Positions 1-9,700 of a DNA stretch of 64,000 nucleotides are shown piece by piece (position 1 is the stretch's first letter; every line of letters starts with the position of its first letter). The notes under the pieces are model-generated. The model was given only the letters and a program-made list of their open reading frames with translations, had not been told where the DNA came from and made no database searches. This DNA is from Neurospora tetraspora (taxonomy: Eukaryota; Ascomycota; Sordariomycetes; Sordariales; Sordariaceae). The position numbers were made by a program, and so were the translations under genes. The stretch is from the NCBI RefSeq assembly GCF_033439725.1, contig NW_026944387.1, forward strand, positions 124,001 to 188,000, written 5' to 3'.

Positions 1-3000
1 GTTAACCCGATGTTTGTCACGCCGGATGGGCATGTGAGGATGCACTGGGGGTTGGATCCGCTTCTTGGGTTTCCGTTGGCGGAGGCGTATACGAGAATGG
101 TGGACGAGCCGGAGGGCTGGGGGGCGGACGATGTGAGTTCACGGCAGAAGGTTGTGGCGCTTGTTATGGGGAAGTTTGCTGCTTGGTGCCAGAGTTTCAA
201 GGACGCATGGGCGGAGGGGAGCGTGGTGACGAGGTGGTTTGTCGGTGATGCGGTCGCTTTTGGGCATACTTTGCAAGGTCTTGCGAGTGGCTCAATACGA
301 ACCCCCCACTGGTATCGCAGCCGGCATAGCTTTAGGCCCTTGAAGCTTGATGGGGAGGATTACCAGCCCGACAGCTCTACCCCTGCCCCGTTATCCTTTA
401 TGGTTATCGACACCTCCAACCTCATCGATGACCTCGGCGCACTCAACGTGCTAGTAGCCACCTCCCCGGTGCTCGAAAACAACCTAGCCGCCACGCTCTA
501 CACCGAGATACTCACCCGCTACCACCGCACTTACAAAGAAGAAGCCGACAACCTCCTTTGCGGCCCCCTCTCCACCGTCGCCCTCCTCCTCGGTCTGTTC
601 TGCGTAGAACATTCCACCAACACCTCCCCTTACCCATCCCAGGATGCCATGACCTACCAAATGATGAAAAACGGATCTGCTAAGCCCAGAGACGTGCCTC
701 CAAAGTTGTACCAGCCATACGAACGGCTGAGATGGAAGCGGCCCATAGCGCATTAGGCGTGCGCTTTCAACCCACCACCATCTCCCGAATCTATGTCTCT
801 GCCGGTGTACCCCATCAAATTCAACGATAAGGACCTCGTCGGCCTGGTTCACCAGATATACAAGAAAATGTTCTGGGACGACTGTCAAGACGACATCATC
901 GCCGCCATGATGACCAACATGACCCTTGCAGGCGACGGCGGCGCCCACGAACGAAGATCTAACCACAAGCTCTACACCCCAGCTAGCTTTGCTGCCTTCC
1001 TCAAATTGATCAGGAGTAGAGTGCAAGTTGGCGACTGGACCGCGACCATTGAGGCGATTCTCGCCCTAATTGAGCAGGAACCGAGAAGGCAACCACATGG
1101 AGACAGTGAGCCGGTCGCTGATTACACTCCGGAGTTGAGGGCCTGGCTGCACCTGTTGAGAGTGTATACATCGCCTGAATGGCCGGGGTCCTACAACGCC
1201 AGGAACTCAGTACCGAAGAACGAGAGGATTTGGCAGTTGAAGACGTGGGTGAACATTCCGCCGGTGATGTGCGTGACGGTGGTGGTGCCTCAGCATAAGT
1301 CACCTGTGGTGGGCAGGTTGGAGAGGGACAATTTGGGGGTTGGAAGGCCGAGTTTTGTTGAGTGTGCCATTTCCAAGCCGGGCAACGACAAAAGTTGCCA
1401 CGGGTTCGCGTCGGTACAAATCGGTTATGGATGGCCGCAGCACGAGAATACTCACATAAGAGGCCCCGGGTCGATCCTCAAAATTACCATGCGTCCCCCG
1501 AGCTTGGAAGGGAAATACCATTTGATGGTGTCCTTTATGGTCCCGACGTCGGTGCTTCTGACAGGACATCCTGAGACGTCGATGGTGAAGGTCCAGTTCC
1601 GACGGACCCCCAATGTCGGCGATTATGGAGATGATCTTGGACCCGGACTGACCATATACGAAACGCCCCTCCACAACTATGATCAGGTCATCATCACCCG
1701 ATACCCGCCTCAGCTTGGTGGCACACCGACTGTGCATGAGTTTCCCAGGACCTTACCTCCCCCGGATCTGCCGGCTAGCGCCACCATCGCAGCTGGCATG
1801 AACGGCACACGATACGAAATCACCTCCCTCACCGCACGCCTCCAGTTCACATCCCCCGAACTGAACTCCCGTCTCGCAAGCGGTTACACCGCCCACTGCC
1901 GCCAGGTATCACCATGTACATACCTCATCACTCTCAGCGGCAGCTTTACCGCGAGCCGCTGTGACATGAAGCCCATGAAAGCATCACTCCCTGTACCCGA
2001 AGACGAACCCGAAGTATGCACATGGGAATCAGCATTCCCCTTCTCCTTCCCCCTTCTCTCAGATGTAACCAAAGCACAACTTATTACCGGCCCTGCAAGT
2101 CCTGACAACAACTTCATCGAGCTGACCGTCGCCACCATCCGCCCAGAGGTTTTCCGGGCAACCATCTCTTCCCCATCGTGGATCTACCCCGTCCTCCTCC
2201 CCTCTTATTCTTCCTCGCCTATGCCAATCTCATGGTCCCTCCCCTACCTCCCCTGCTTCGACGACCTCCCAGTCATCGACATTGAGAAGATTCGCTCCTC
2301 TCTACCCTCATGGCCCCGCTTTACCCTTTGGCTCAACTTCCAAACGTACACCTTTGCCGATTGGGAGCATCAAATGATGGAGAACCAACCGCCATCCCTG
2401 CTAGATGACATGCTGAGCCCTGGAGAGCTGTCCTGTTTGCATTGGAAGAAGATCGTGAGGTACATGATTTGGGAGTTTGCGGGGTCCGGGAGGAGGCAGA
2501 ATGTTTTTGCTGTTCGTCTGGAACGTCAAGAGAGGGTGGAGATGGTCTTCTTCGTGTCGTGTTTGAGGTTAGACGTGGCGAATCGGTGCGTGGTGCTTGA
2601 TGGAGCGGTTCTCGTGAGGACGGCGGAGACGGGTGGATTGATGGACGGATTGGAGAAGGCGTTGAACGATACTGATACTGAGCTGGACACATCCCTTGAT
2701 TATCTCGACACTACACCTGACGGCCTCCAGCTCTGGAAGGAGATCCTCCCAGCTTACGTCGAGCGTTGCCGAACCTGGGAGCATGACCCCGAAAGGTGCG
2801 AGTACCTCCACCGCGCCAGTGCAATGGGAGTGGTCACCCCAATGGATATTGATGACGATGAGTCCTCGGTTCTTTGCAGCTGTGGCAACGGACGACTCCC
2901 GGACAATGATAGGATCCCGCCAAGGGTGTGGGAGAAGATCAAGAAACATTTGGTGAGTGTGGCTATCTCCCCTCCGTTTGGATGTCCATTTGTCGAGGAA

Positions 3001-3237
3001 CCATATGTCCCGGAGGATAAACCCATTGTGAATAATCAGGCTCCGCCGCCGCCGCCTCCTCCTCCTAAAGTTGTGTGCAGGAATTGTAAAAGAGAAAAGA
3101 GAAAGGATGGAGGGGAGTTGGATCATACTTGTCCCGTTTGCGGTGGAATGAAGTACTGTTCCAGGGGTTGCCAAAGGGCTGATGCACGGAGGCACAAGAA
3201 AGAAGAGTGTCCTGGTGGGAAGGGGAAAAAGAAGTGA
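1..3237 (+). CDS. DUF4470 / MYND zinc-finger protein, 5' end outside window
   Basis: The reading frame is already open at base 1, so the N-terminal part lies upstream. The visible part starts with a stretch typical of fungal DUF4470 proteins (HWGLDPLLGFPLAEAYTRM, then VIDTSNLIDDLGALNVL). A large unassigned middle follows, then a run of eight prolines (about 3042-3066). It ends in a MYND finger (about 3070-3220) with CRNC, CPVC, YCSRGCQ and a closing H/C pair, which in this family binds zinc and usually mediates protein contacts. One in-frame TAG at 754-756 separates two long open stretches that share the same frame and both match the family. Either a 63-nt intron (694-756, GTGCCT...TTAG) removes it, or it is a nonsense change (CAG to TAG). 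Family identity is firm. Whether the gene is intact is not. It converges on the GMC gene with an 89-bp gap. Confidence 0.8.
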
Positions 3238-3326
3238 AGGTGAAGCAGGATGTAGAGAAACACAACGTAGTAGTAAGCTTGTAACATAGAACATCAACTC
3301 AGACTGTCAAACCGTGCTCCCCAACC

Positions 3327-5307
3327 CTATCGCCCCTTCTTGTCCTGCCATTCTTCCTTAACAAACTCAGCGCATCGTTCCGCAACCATGACCACCGGTC
3401 CCATCGTATGCGCACTCGGGATCTTGGGAAACACGCTGGCATCTGCGATTCTCAAGTTCTCAACGCCATGGACCTTGAGCTTCTGGTCAACCACGCCTTC
3501 TCTTGGGTTTCTTGACATCCGGCAGGTGCAGGAAATGTGGAGGCTGGAGACGCAGACGCGGGAGGCGTAGGCGTCTATCTCGTTGTCCATGATTGTGCGC
3601 CAATTCGATTTTTGAAAGTGCTGCTTGTTGGGTTCGCTGTTGGTGGACGTGGAAACAGATGGTTGTCCGGCTCCAGTCAAGAGGTCTTCTTTACCAGGCA
3701 CAGGGACGGGTTCCTCATCTGCTGGCTTCTTCCTCCTCTGGAGCCTCTGCAACAATCCCGTCTTGGGCTCGTAAAGAGCGTCCAAATACACCAAATCCAT
3801 TCCCGGCGCAATCATCAGTGGTGCCTCATACGGATACCCCGTGTTCGTAAACTCCTCCGCCAATCGCATAGTGAACCGCACCGCCTTCCTCATCGTCACT
3901 CGATCTCTGTCATCGCTCATCATCGGGTAACAGATCTTCGGATCAGCCAACGGGTCATCAGAAGACGCAAGCTTGACATGCCCCCTGGAATACGGTTGGA
4001 TGAGCGTCGTGTACCACGTGAAAAGTGACTTGCCGGAGATGTTCACGGTCAGGCAGTTGACGGGGTTGATCATGATCTCGACGTCCGGGATATTCTGAGG
4101 AAGAGAAGCGTCCATGGTGTCTTGGTCTGAGTCGTCGTTGTGTCGAACGGTCATTGTATTCTCGTCGAGAGCTGCGGTGTGTACAAAGATGCTGCGGGGG
4201 GTGGTTCCATTGACGAGTAGGCCTTTGCCGAAGAAGAGGTAGAGGAGGAGGTGCCAGAGGAAGACGAAGGCGCTTTCTAGGCAGTGGAGGGTATGTTTGC
4301 GTGGGAGCTCCATGATGATGGGGATTGATGTATGGTCGGAGAGACCCTGTCCTACTGCTGGGAGGTCATGGATGACTGGGATCTCGAGGGACTCGAGATG
4401 GTGGCGAGGTCCGATGCCACTCAGCATCAGGAGCTGGGGCGTACAGATGGTCCCACTGCAGACAATGACCTCCCTTCGGGCTTTGACCGTGTACTCGCGG
4501 CCACCTTCTCGAACCCTCACACCCGTCACCCGTGTCCCATCCTTGCTGAAGAAAAGGGTCGAAGCTACCACTCCGGTACAGATCTTCAACCCCTTCCTCT
4601 CCCTCGCCGTCTCCCTCGGCAACCAAGCCTTATACGCCGACACTCTCTGACCCTTCCCATCAACAGTCTGATCCATCACAAAGCATCCTTGTGCGCTTGC
4701 ACCTGCATCATTCACCCCCTCCCCCACAGGTAACCCAACCCTCCTTGCCGCCTTCTCCACAAACGGTATACACCCTAGCTCGAACCCCGGCTTCCTAGTC
4801 TTGACCACATCCTCGGTCTTCCTAAACCACGGATCGACCATATCCCAGCTCCAGTGCTCTAGTCCATACTCCTCTGCCCAAGCGTTATACCCGCCCGCTA
4901 CCCCTCTTGTCCATAACAAAGCATTGATTCGTGTCGCCCCGCCCAAGGCCTCAGCGGTCCAGAGTGCTGCTCGTCTGCCATTGGCAGCGGGGATCGGGTC
5001 GGAGTCGCGACGGACAGACTGGAGGAACGGGAATTCGAAGTTCTGCGAGAGAAGGGGTATGCGAGAGAGGAAGTTGTCGTGTACTCGGCCTTTTTCGAGG
5101 AGGAGGACGGAGACGTTGGGAGATTCAGAGAGGCGCGAGGCTAGGACGCAGCCTGCTGTGCCGCCTGCAAGGGGGAACCAGTTAGCTGGGGGCTGACCTG
5201 CACGAATGGGGGGTTGGGGACTAACCGCCGACAATAATGTAGTCAAAGGTTTGGTCGTGGATATCGGCCGCGTGGACTGTGGGGTAGGACGGCGCGAATG
5301 GCCACAT
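3327..5307 (-). CDS. GMC (glucose-methanol-choline) flavin oxidoreductase
   Basis: Two exons, 5226-5307 and 3327-5164, joined across a 61-nt intron (GTTAGT...TTGCAG), give 639 residues, a normal GMC length. Splicing restores the FAD-binding motif: exon 1 reads MWPFAPSYP...FDYIIVG and exon 2 continues GGTAGCVLASRLSE, giving IIVGGGTAG. The start at 5307 is chosen because it is the ATG in frame with this exon. Other family signatures are ALGGATRINALLWTRG, the substrate-domain segment GTICTPQLLMLSGIGP, and two C-terminal histidines, in SSLHISCTCRM and PSAHTMGPV, which in GMC enzymes form the active-site base pair. No signal peptide is evident, so it is probably cytosolic or peroxisomal. It oxidises an alcohol-type substrate that the sequence does not reveal. 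A charged, low-complexity insert before the first active-site His is unusual. Confidence 0.9.
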
Positions 5308-5594
5308 CGTCGTGGTGGTTGAACAGGAAGTTGGAGACGGGAGAGCGTCTGTCTGGGCCTTTGTGCTGACTTCGGCTAAAGCGCTGTATTACAGGCGGTG
5401 TTACGCTGTAAGGATGACGTGCATCCCGCAGCCTCCCGTCCCGTCCCATCGAGGCTGATCTTCAAACACAAACACCACAGCCTTGTATGGAAACACCCAA
5501 GGTAAACAACAAAACAAGAGGTATCATTACTGTACTTATCTATCGCTTTTCCGAGCCCATTCATCTATCCCAACTCCTTTTCCAATCCGGACAT

Positions 5595-6983
5595 CTAGAA
5601 CTTCCACCCGTTAGGACCGGCCCAAGTGCCCTTGACCATGGCATTGAAATACACCCAAGGGAAGAAATCCTTCTTCAGGTGATAAAACGCCCGTCTGGGT
5701 GTTCCCTGATCCAAGGCGCCACCCACCACCGGCAGTCCACCAAACGTCTCCTTCGGCACACCCGCATACTTGAACTCAGCCAACATGACCTTGCCATACT
5801 CCGTCACCAGCGGGCACGAAGTATACCCATCATACTCCAGCGCCGGCTCCTTGCCCTCCAAGCTCCTCAGCAAGTTGCCCACAAGAACGGGCGCCTGCGA
5901 AGTAATAGCCGCCGCAGTCTTGGAAGTAGGCAAGCTCGAAGCGTCGCCGGCCGACCAGACATTCTTGAACTTGGTGCTCTGCGTCGTAGCCTGGTTCACA
6001 TCGACGAACCCAGCGGCATCAGCCACCGCGCTGTTCTTGACAAAGCTGTAGGGGCCCATCTTGGGGACGACGTGCAACAAATCAAATTCCCTGGTGATCT
6101 TCTCCGCGCCCTTGGCGAACACCGCCTTGTTGCCGTTGACCTCCACAAGATCATGCGCAAACAGACCCTCCACTCCGCGCTCCTTGCGCAGCTCCTCCAG
6201 CCGCGCAGAGTACTTGGGCACGCCAAACATAGCCGGCAAAGCAGTCGCAAAAGCGATCTGGATCGCGCCGGACTCGGGAGCGGAAGGGTTATAAAGCCCC
6301 GCACGCTTCCAGTGGTCCAGAGCCATCCACATCACCTTCTGCGGGGCGCCAGCGCACTTGATCACGCCAGCGGGCTGCGTGAAGATGGCCTGGCCGCGCT
6401 TGAGCTTTTCGATGGTGGGGAAGACCTTGCTCACTGTATGGGCGCCGTAGATAGTCGACACGGGCGCGCTGGGGTCAGCGAGCGCTTCAGGCAGGCCCTT
6501 GATCTTGTCGTAGGTGATCTCGATGCCGGGAACGACGATCAAGTGCTCGTAACCGATCTTGTCGCCGTTGGCCAGGGTCACGGAGTCCGTCTCGGGGGAG
6601 AGCTGCGAAACAGCCTGGTTGTAGAACTTGAGCTTGGGGTCGATGAGGGAAGCCTCATCGCGGCGCAAAGAGAGGGCGTCCTTGAGCCCGCCGCCGACGA
6701 GCGTCCAGCCGGGCTGGTAGTGGTGGTACTGAGCTGGGTCGATCACGGCGATCTCCTCGGGCGAGAACTTGCCGGTGCGCAGGAGCTGGTGAGAGATGGA
6801 GAGGCCGGCGGCACCGCCGCCTACTACGACGATGCGGTGCGAGCGGGAGGTGCCGGTGACGGGAGCGGCGGAGACGGAAGCGAAGCCACGGCGAAGAAGA
6901 GGGACGGCGAGGGCCGCAGCCGCACGGGGGGCAGCGCGGGTGGCTGCCGTGAGGGCCGTCTTGGTGATGAGTGAGCTGCTCAT
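5595..6983 (-). CDS. Mitochondrial sulfide:quinone oxidoreductase (SQOR/Hmt2 type)
   Basis: Single-exon gene of 462 residues, the usual size. The first ~40 residues are rich in Ala, Arg and Ser with no acids, as in a mitochondrial presequence. An N-terminal Rossmann motif (VVVGGGAAGLS, about residues 52-62) binds FAD. Two conserved cysteines of eukaryotic SQORs are present, in VIKCAGAPQK (about 210) and YTSCPLVTEYGK (about 394). They carry the sulfane sulfur during oxidation of H2S, with electrons passed to ubiquinone. The closing WPGPNGW-like membrane-contact tail is seen as GTWAGPNGWKF. The protein is the first step of mitochondrial sulfide detoxification. It is divergently placed to an ETHE1-like gene that would act on its persulfide product, which suggests shared control from the region between them. 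Confidence 0.93.
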   Translation of the reverse strand: MSSSLITKTALTAATRAAPRAAAALAVPLLRRGFASVSAAPVTGTSRSHRIVVVGGGAAGLSISHQLLRTGKFSPEEIAVIDPAQYHHYQPGWTLVGGGLKDALSLRRDEASLIDPKLKFYNQAVSQLSPETDSVTLANGDKIGYEHLIVVPGIEITYDKIKGLPEALADPSAPVSTIYGAHTVSKVFPTIEKLKRGQAIFTQPAGVIKCAGAPQKVMWMALDHWKRAGLYNPSAPESGAIQIAFATALPAMFGVPKYSARLEELRKERGVEGLFAHDLVEVNGNKAVFAKGAEKITREFDLLHVVPKMGPYSFVKNSAVADAAGFVDVNQATTQSTKFKNVWSAGDASSLPTSKTAAAITSQAPVLVGNLLRSLEGKEPALEYDGYTSCPLVTEYGKVMLAEFKYAGVPKETFGGLPVVGGALDQGTPRRAFYHLKKDFFPWVYFNAMVKGTWAGPNGWKF

Positions 6984-7691
6984 CTTGAAGCTATATCCGC
7001 TATCGGAGATGAGCTGATGTTATTGTGTGTGTGTGTGTGTGTGTTGGTGTTTGGGTGAAAACGAGTGTCGTGATACGACAGTCAGTGAGTGAGTGGACTC
7101 AAGAAAAAAGACAAGACAAGATGTGTTGAACTTGTAACAAGTCTCAAATCCGAAGCGATCACCTCATCGTCGACTTCTCATCTTCCTGAGTCAGCATCCC
7201 GAATCATGCCCGATAGCCGCCGAGTGGGGCTTATTTGACGGATCCGGGGCCGGTTGTCGGCGATTAGGTGTGGGAGCACGGGCCATCTTCCAGAAACATC
7301 ATGCCACTTCTCATCTCATCTTGGATCTTGGATGGTCTTGGATGATGGAAAACATGCTCATCCTGAATATCGTCCCGGAACAGAACGGGAGGAGGCCGTG
7401 AAAGTTCCAGACTCGGTCGTATGTCTGTGCAGCTGACTGAGCGGGTTTGAGGCCATTCCAAGTCACATGTGTTCCTTGACCCCGAACATGTCGGCGACCA
7501 TCCATGATTGATAACTCGGCGACGTTCATCCCCGAGACATGGACGCGGCCCGGCCCCGGGACTCGGTCGCGATGTGTGTGATATATCTGTCCGTGAGATC
7601 CGTGGTGTTTGAGCTGATATTTTGCAACCGTTCTTGATCCAGTAATAAACACCGATTTTCACACACATCAGCAACCATCACAAATCTCACC
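6984..7691. promoter_or_regulatory. Shared divergent promoter region of the sulfide-oxidation pair
   Basis: The 708 bp between the divergent start codons of the sulfide:quinone oxidoreductase and persulfide dioxygenase genes hold no convincing reading frame. A (GT)n tract lies at about 7023-7044, in the expected 5' UTR of the minus-strand gene. The middle (7200-7570) is GC-rich with CCGGGGCC-type stretches. No defined operator could be assigned by eye. That both genes are regulated from here is inferred from their layout. Confidence 0.5.
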
Positions 7692-8939
7692 ATGACATCT
7701 TTACAACCCTATCTCGCTGAGATCTGCCAGACGACAACCGGTCTCTTGACAAGCAGCACCTGCGCTCCATGTCTCTACCACATCCGACGTCTCGCAACAT
7801 CGATTCCAAGGAGTGCATCAACGATCGCCACCACAAAATCTCACATCTCAACCTCTTCAACGACATCACCCAACCAAAGGAGATCAATCCACCAATCCCA
7901 TCCCCCTCGCTCACCACAACGACAACATACACATCTCCATCGCATAAACCCCTTGCAAGCCTCATCACCCCTTAACAGCCGAACATACACCACCTCGCCC
8001 TCCTCTTCACCCCCACCGCCTGAACCAACAATAACCCCCATCTTCGAACCCGTAACCTGCACATTCCAATACCTCGTCGCCGACCCTCTCACCCTCGTCG
8101 CCGACCCTCTCACCCTCGTCGCCGCCATCATCGACCCCGTCCTCGACTACTCACTAACCGACAACTCCATCACCACCACCTCCGCCGACGCTTTACTCTC
8201 TCTCATCCAATCCAAGAGTTACAAAATCGCTTGGATTCTCGAAACGCACGCCCACGCCGATCACTTATCTGCTTCTTCCTACTTGCAGAAACGGTTGACG
8301 GAGATTCAAGGGGAGGAGCACAAACCGCCTATTGGCATCGGCAAACGGATCGGGACTGTGCAGAGTTTGTTTTCAAAGAGGTACGGGGTGCCGGAGGAGG
8401 AAGTCAAGGAGGTGTTTGGTTATCTGTTCGACGACGACGAGGTGTTCCGGATTGGCAACTTGGAAGCGAAAGCGATTCATCTTCCGGGGCACACGCCCGA
8501 TCATCTGGGGTACAAGATCGGGGATAACGTTTTCTGTGGCGACAGCCTGTTTAACGCGGACATAGGGACTGCGAGGTGTGATTTCCCCGGTGGGAGTGCT
8601 CATGATTTGTACCACTCCGGTCGGAAATTGCTTCAGAGCTTGCCGGATGAAGCCCAGATTTGGACGGGACATGATTACCCGCCTGAGGACAGGAAGGAGC
8701 CGGTTCCGTGTTTGACGGTTAAGGAGCACAGGGAGAGGAATAAGCACTTGAGGGATGGAATCACGGAAGAAGAGTTTGTGAAAGCCAGACAGGAGAGGGA
8801 TCGGAACCTGGCGGCGCCGAGGTTGTTGCATCAGAGTTTGCAGGTAAACATTCGGGCGGGTAAGCTGCCGGGGGAGAATGAGAGTGGGTTGAGGTTATTG
8901 CATCTGCCGGTTAAGATTAAGACGGACAAGAAGTGGTGA
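7692..8939 (+). CDS. ETHE1-like persulfide dioxygenase (metallo-beta-lactamase fold), mitochondrial
   Basis: 415 residues in one exon. About 115 N-terminal residues are rich in Ser, Thr, Arg and Pro with few acids, consistent with a mitochondrial presequence. The catalytic domain has the metal-binding motif ETHAHADHL (about residue 184), then AIHLPGHTPDHLGY, VFCGDSLFNADIGTARCDF and IWTGHDYPP, which supply the His and Asp ligands of the mononuclear iron in the ETHE1 group. GTARCDFPGG is characteristic of ETHE1/persulfide dioxygenases rather than glyoxalase II. The enzyme oxidises glutathione persulfide to sulfite and glutathione, directly after sulfide:quinone oxidoreductase, whose gene is its divergent neighbour. 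A 21-bp tandem duplication near the start of the domain adds seven residues (LVADPLT twice). Confidence 0.9.
   Translation: MTSLQPYLAEICQTTTGLLTSSTCAPCLYHIRRLATSIPRSASTIATTKSHISTSSTTSPNQRRSIHQSHPPRSPQRQHTHLHRINPLQASSPLNSRTYTTSPSSSPPPPEPTITPIFEPVTCTFQYLVADPLTLVADPLTLVAAIIDPVLDYSLTDNSITTTSADALLSLIQSKSYKIAWILETHAHADHLSASSYLQKRLTEIQGEEHKPPIGIGKRIGTVQSLFSKRYGVPEEEVKEVFGYLFDDDEVFRIGNLEAKAIHLPGHTPDHLGYKIGDNVFCGDSLFNADIGTARCDFPGGSAHDLYHSGRKLLQSLPDEAQIWTGHDYPPEDRKEPVPCLTVKEHRERNKHLRDGITEEEFVKARQERDRNLAAPRLLHQSLQVNIRAGKLPGENESGLRLLHLPVKIKTDKKW
8073..8114 (+). repeat. 21-bp in-frame tandem duplication inside the ETHE1-like gene
   Basis: Two exact 21-bp copies (8073-8093 and 8094-8114) are followed by the first ~10 bases of a third. 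They encode the doubled peptide LVADPLT just before AAIIDPVLDY. Relatives, as I recall the family, have one copy, so this is probably a recent slippage or duplication event. It keeps the frame. Confidence 0.85.
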
Positions 8940-9700
8940 TTTGGACGATTTGGTAGGCAGAGGGGCAGCTAAGAAGGGGAAGGGAAAAGGAAAGGGGAGA
9001 GGCGCGCACCTTGAATACACTCAACTAATACATTACCCACCTTTCATGTGTGTTCACCGCGGTTGACACGGCTCGTCATGTGTCCCAGGCCTTCTCGACC
9101 CAAGTTTATGCCTTAAACTCTGTACCAAACGCTTCACCTTGATTTCTACATGTCGAAGCACATCTAAATTATGTGTTCTTGCTCAATGCTTTGGCATTTC
9201 AATGTGTCTCTGTGGCCTTTCGGGAGTTTCGGAAGGCCTTGTTCGGGTTCGGAGCATTGGACTCAAAGTATTGCGTTTGCTTTCACGATGGGATAAGACA
9301 GTGAGATCATTATGAGATGAACTGAAGTCTGCGATGAGATGGTGGTTGTACAGATTAAAGTACCTAGTACTCTAACAACAGAGGCAGGCGCCCCCAGAGA
9401 TAAGTAGAAACCACTTCCACCGCGCTCCATGATGATGGCTTGCCTTGCAAGCACATTGTCCCAATATTGGGAATTCCGATGATCGATAAGACGGCAGGTA
9501 CTAACTGTCGTACTACCTGCAAACGAAGAGAAACGGAACCGAGAAAAGAGAGAAAGCAAACAAAGAAAACAGCTAGCAAGTCGGTAAAAGCTAGCGAAAA
9601 AGATTAAAGTGACCAGACACCAGTCTCCACGGGAAGACAGATGACAGAGAACCCCTTCACGGACTGACCGTACCACTAGGTACCATCACACAAACCCTCA
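8940..9700. other. Intergenic region with no supported gene
   Basis: This lies between the 3' end of the persulfide dioxygenase gene and the 3' end of the F-box gene (convergent). Open stretches exist on the minus strand (about 9263-9676), but they lack recognisable domains and look like chance frames. I see no repeat or RNA gene. Confidence 0.5.

Noticed and set aside
5487-6974. 495-residue plus-strand frame opposite the sulfide:quinone oxidoreductase gene
   Set aside because: Antisense shadow of a gene with strong codon bias. The minus-strand product has all family motifs.
9263-9676. 137-residue minus-strand frame upstream of the persulfide/F-box convergence
   Set aside because: No domain or relative recognised, mixed composition, and it overlaps a likely 3' flank.
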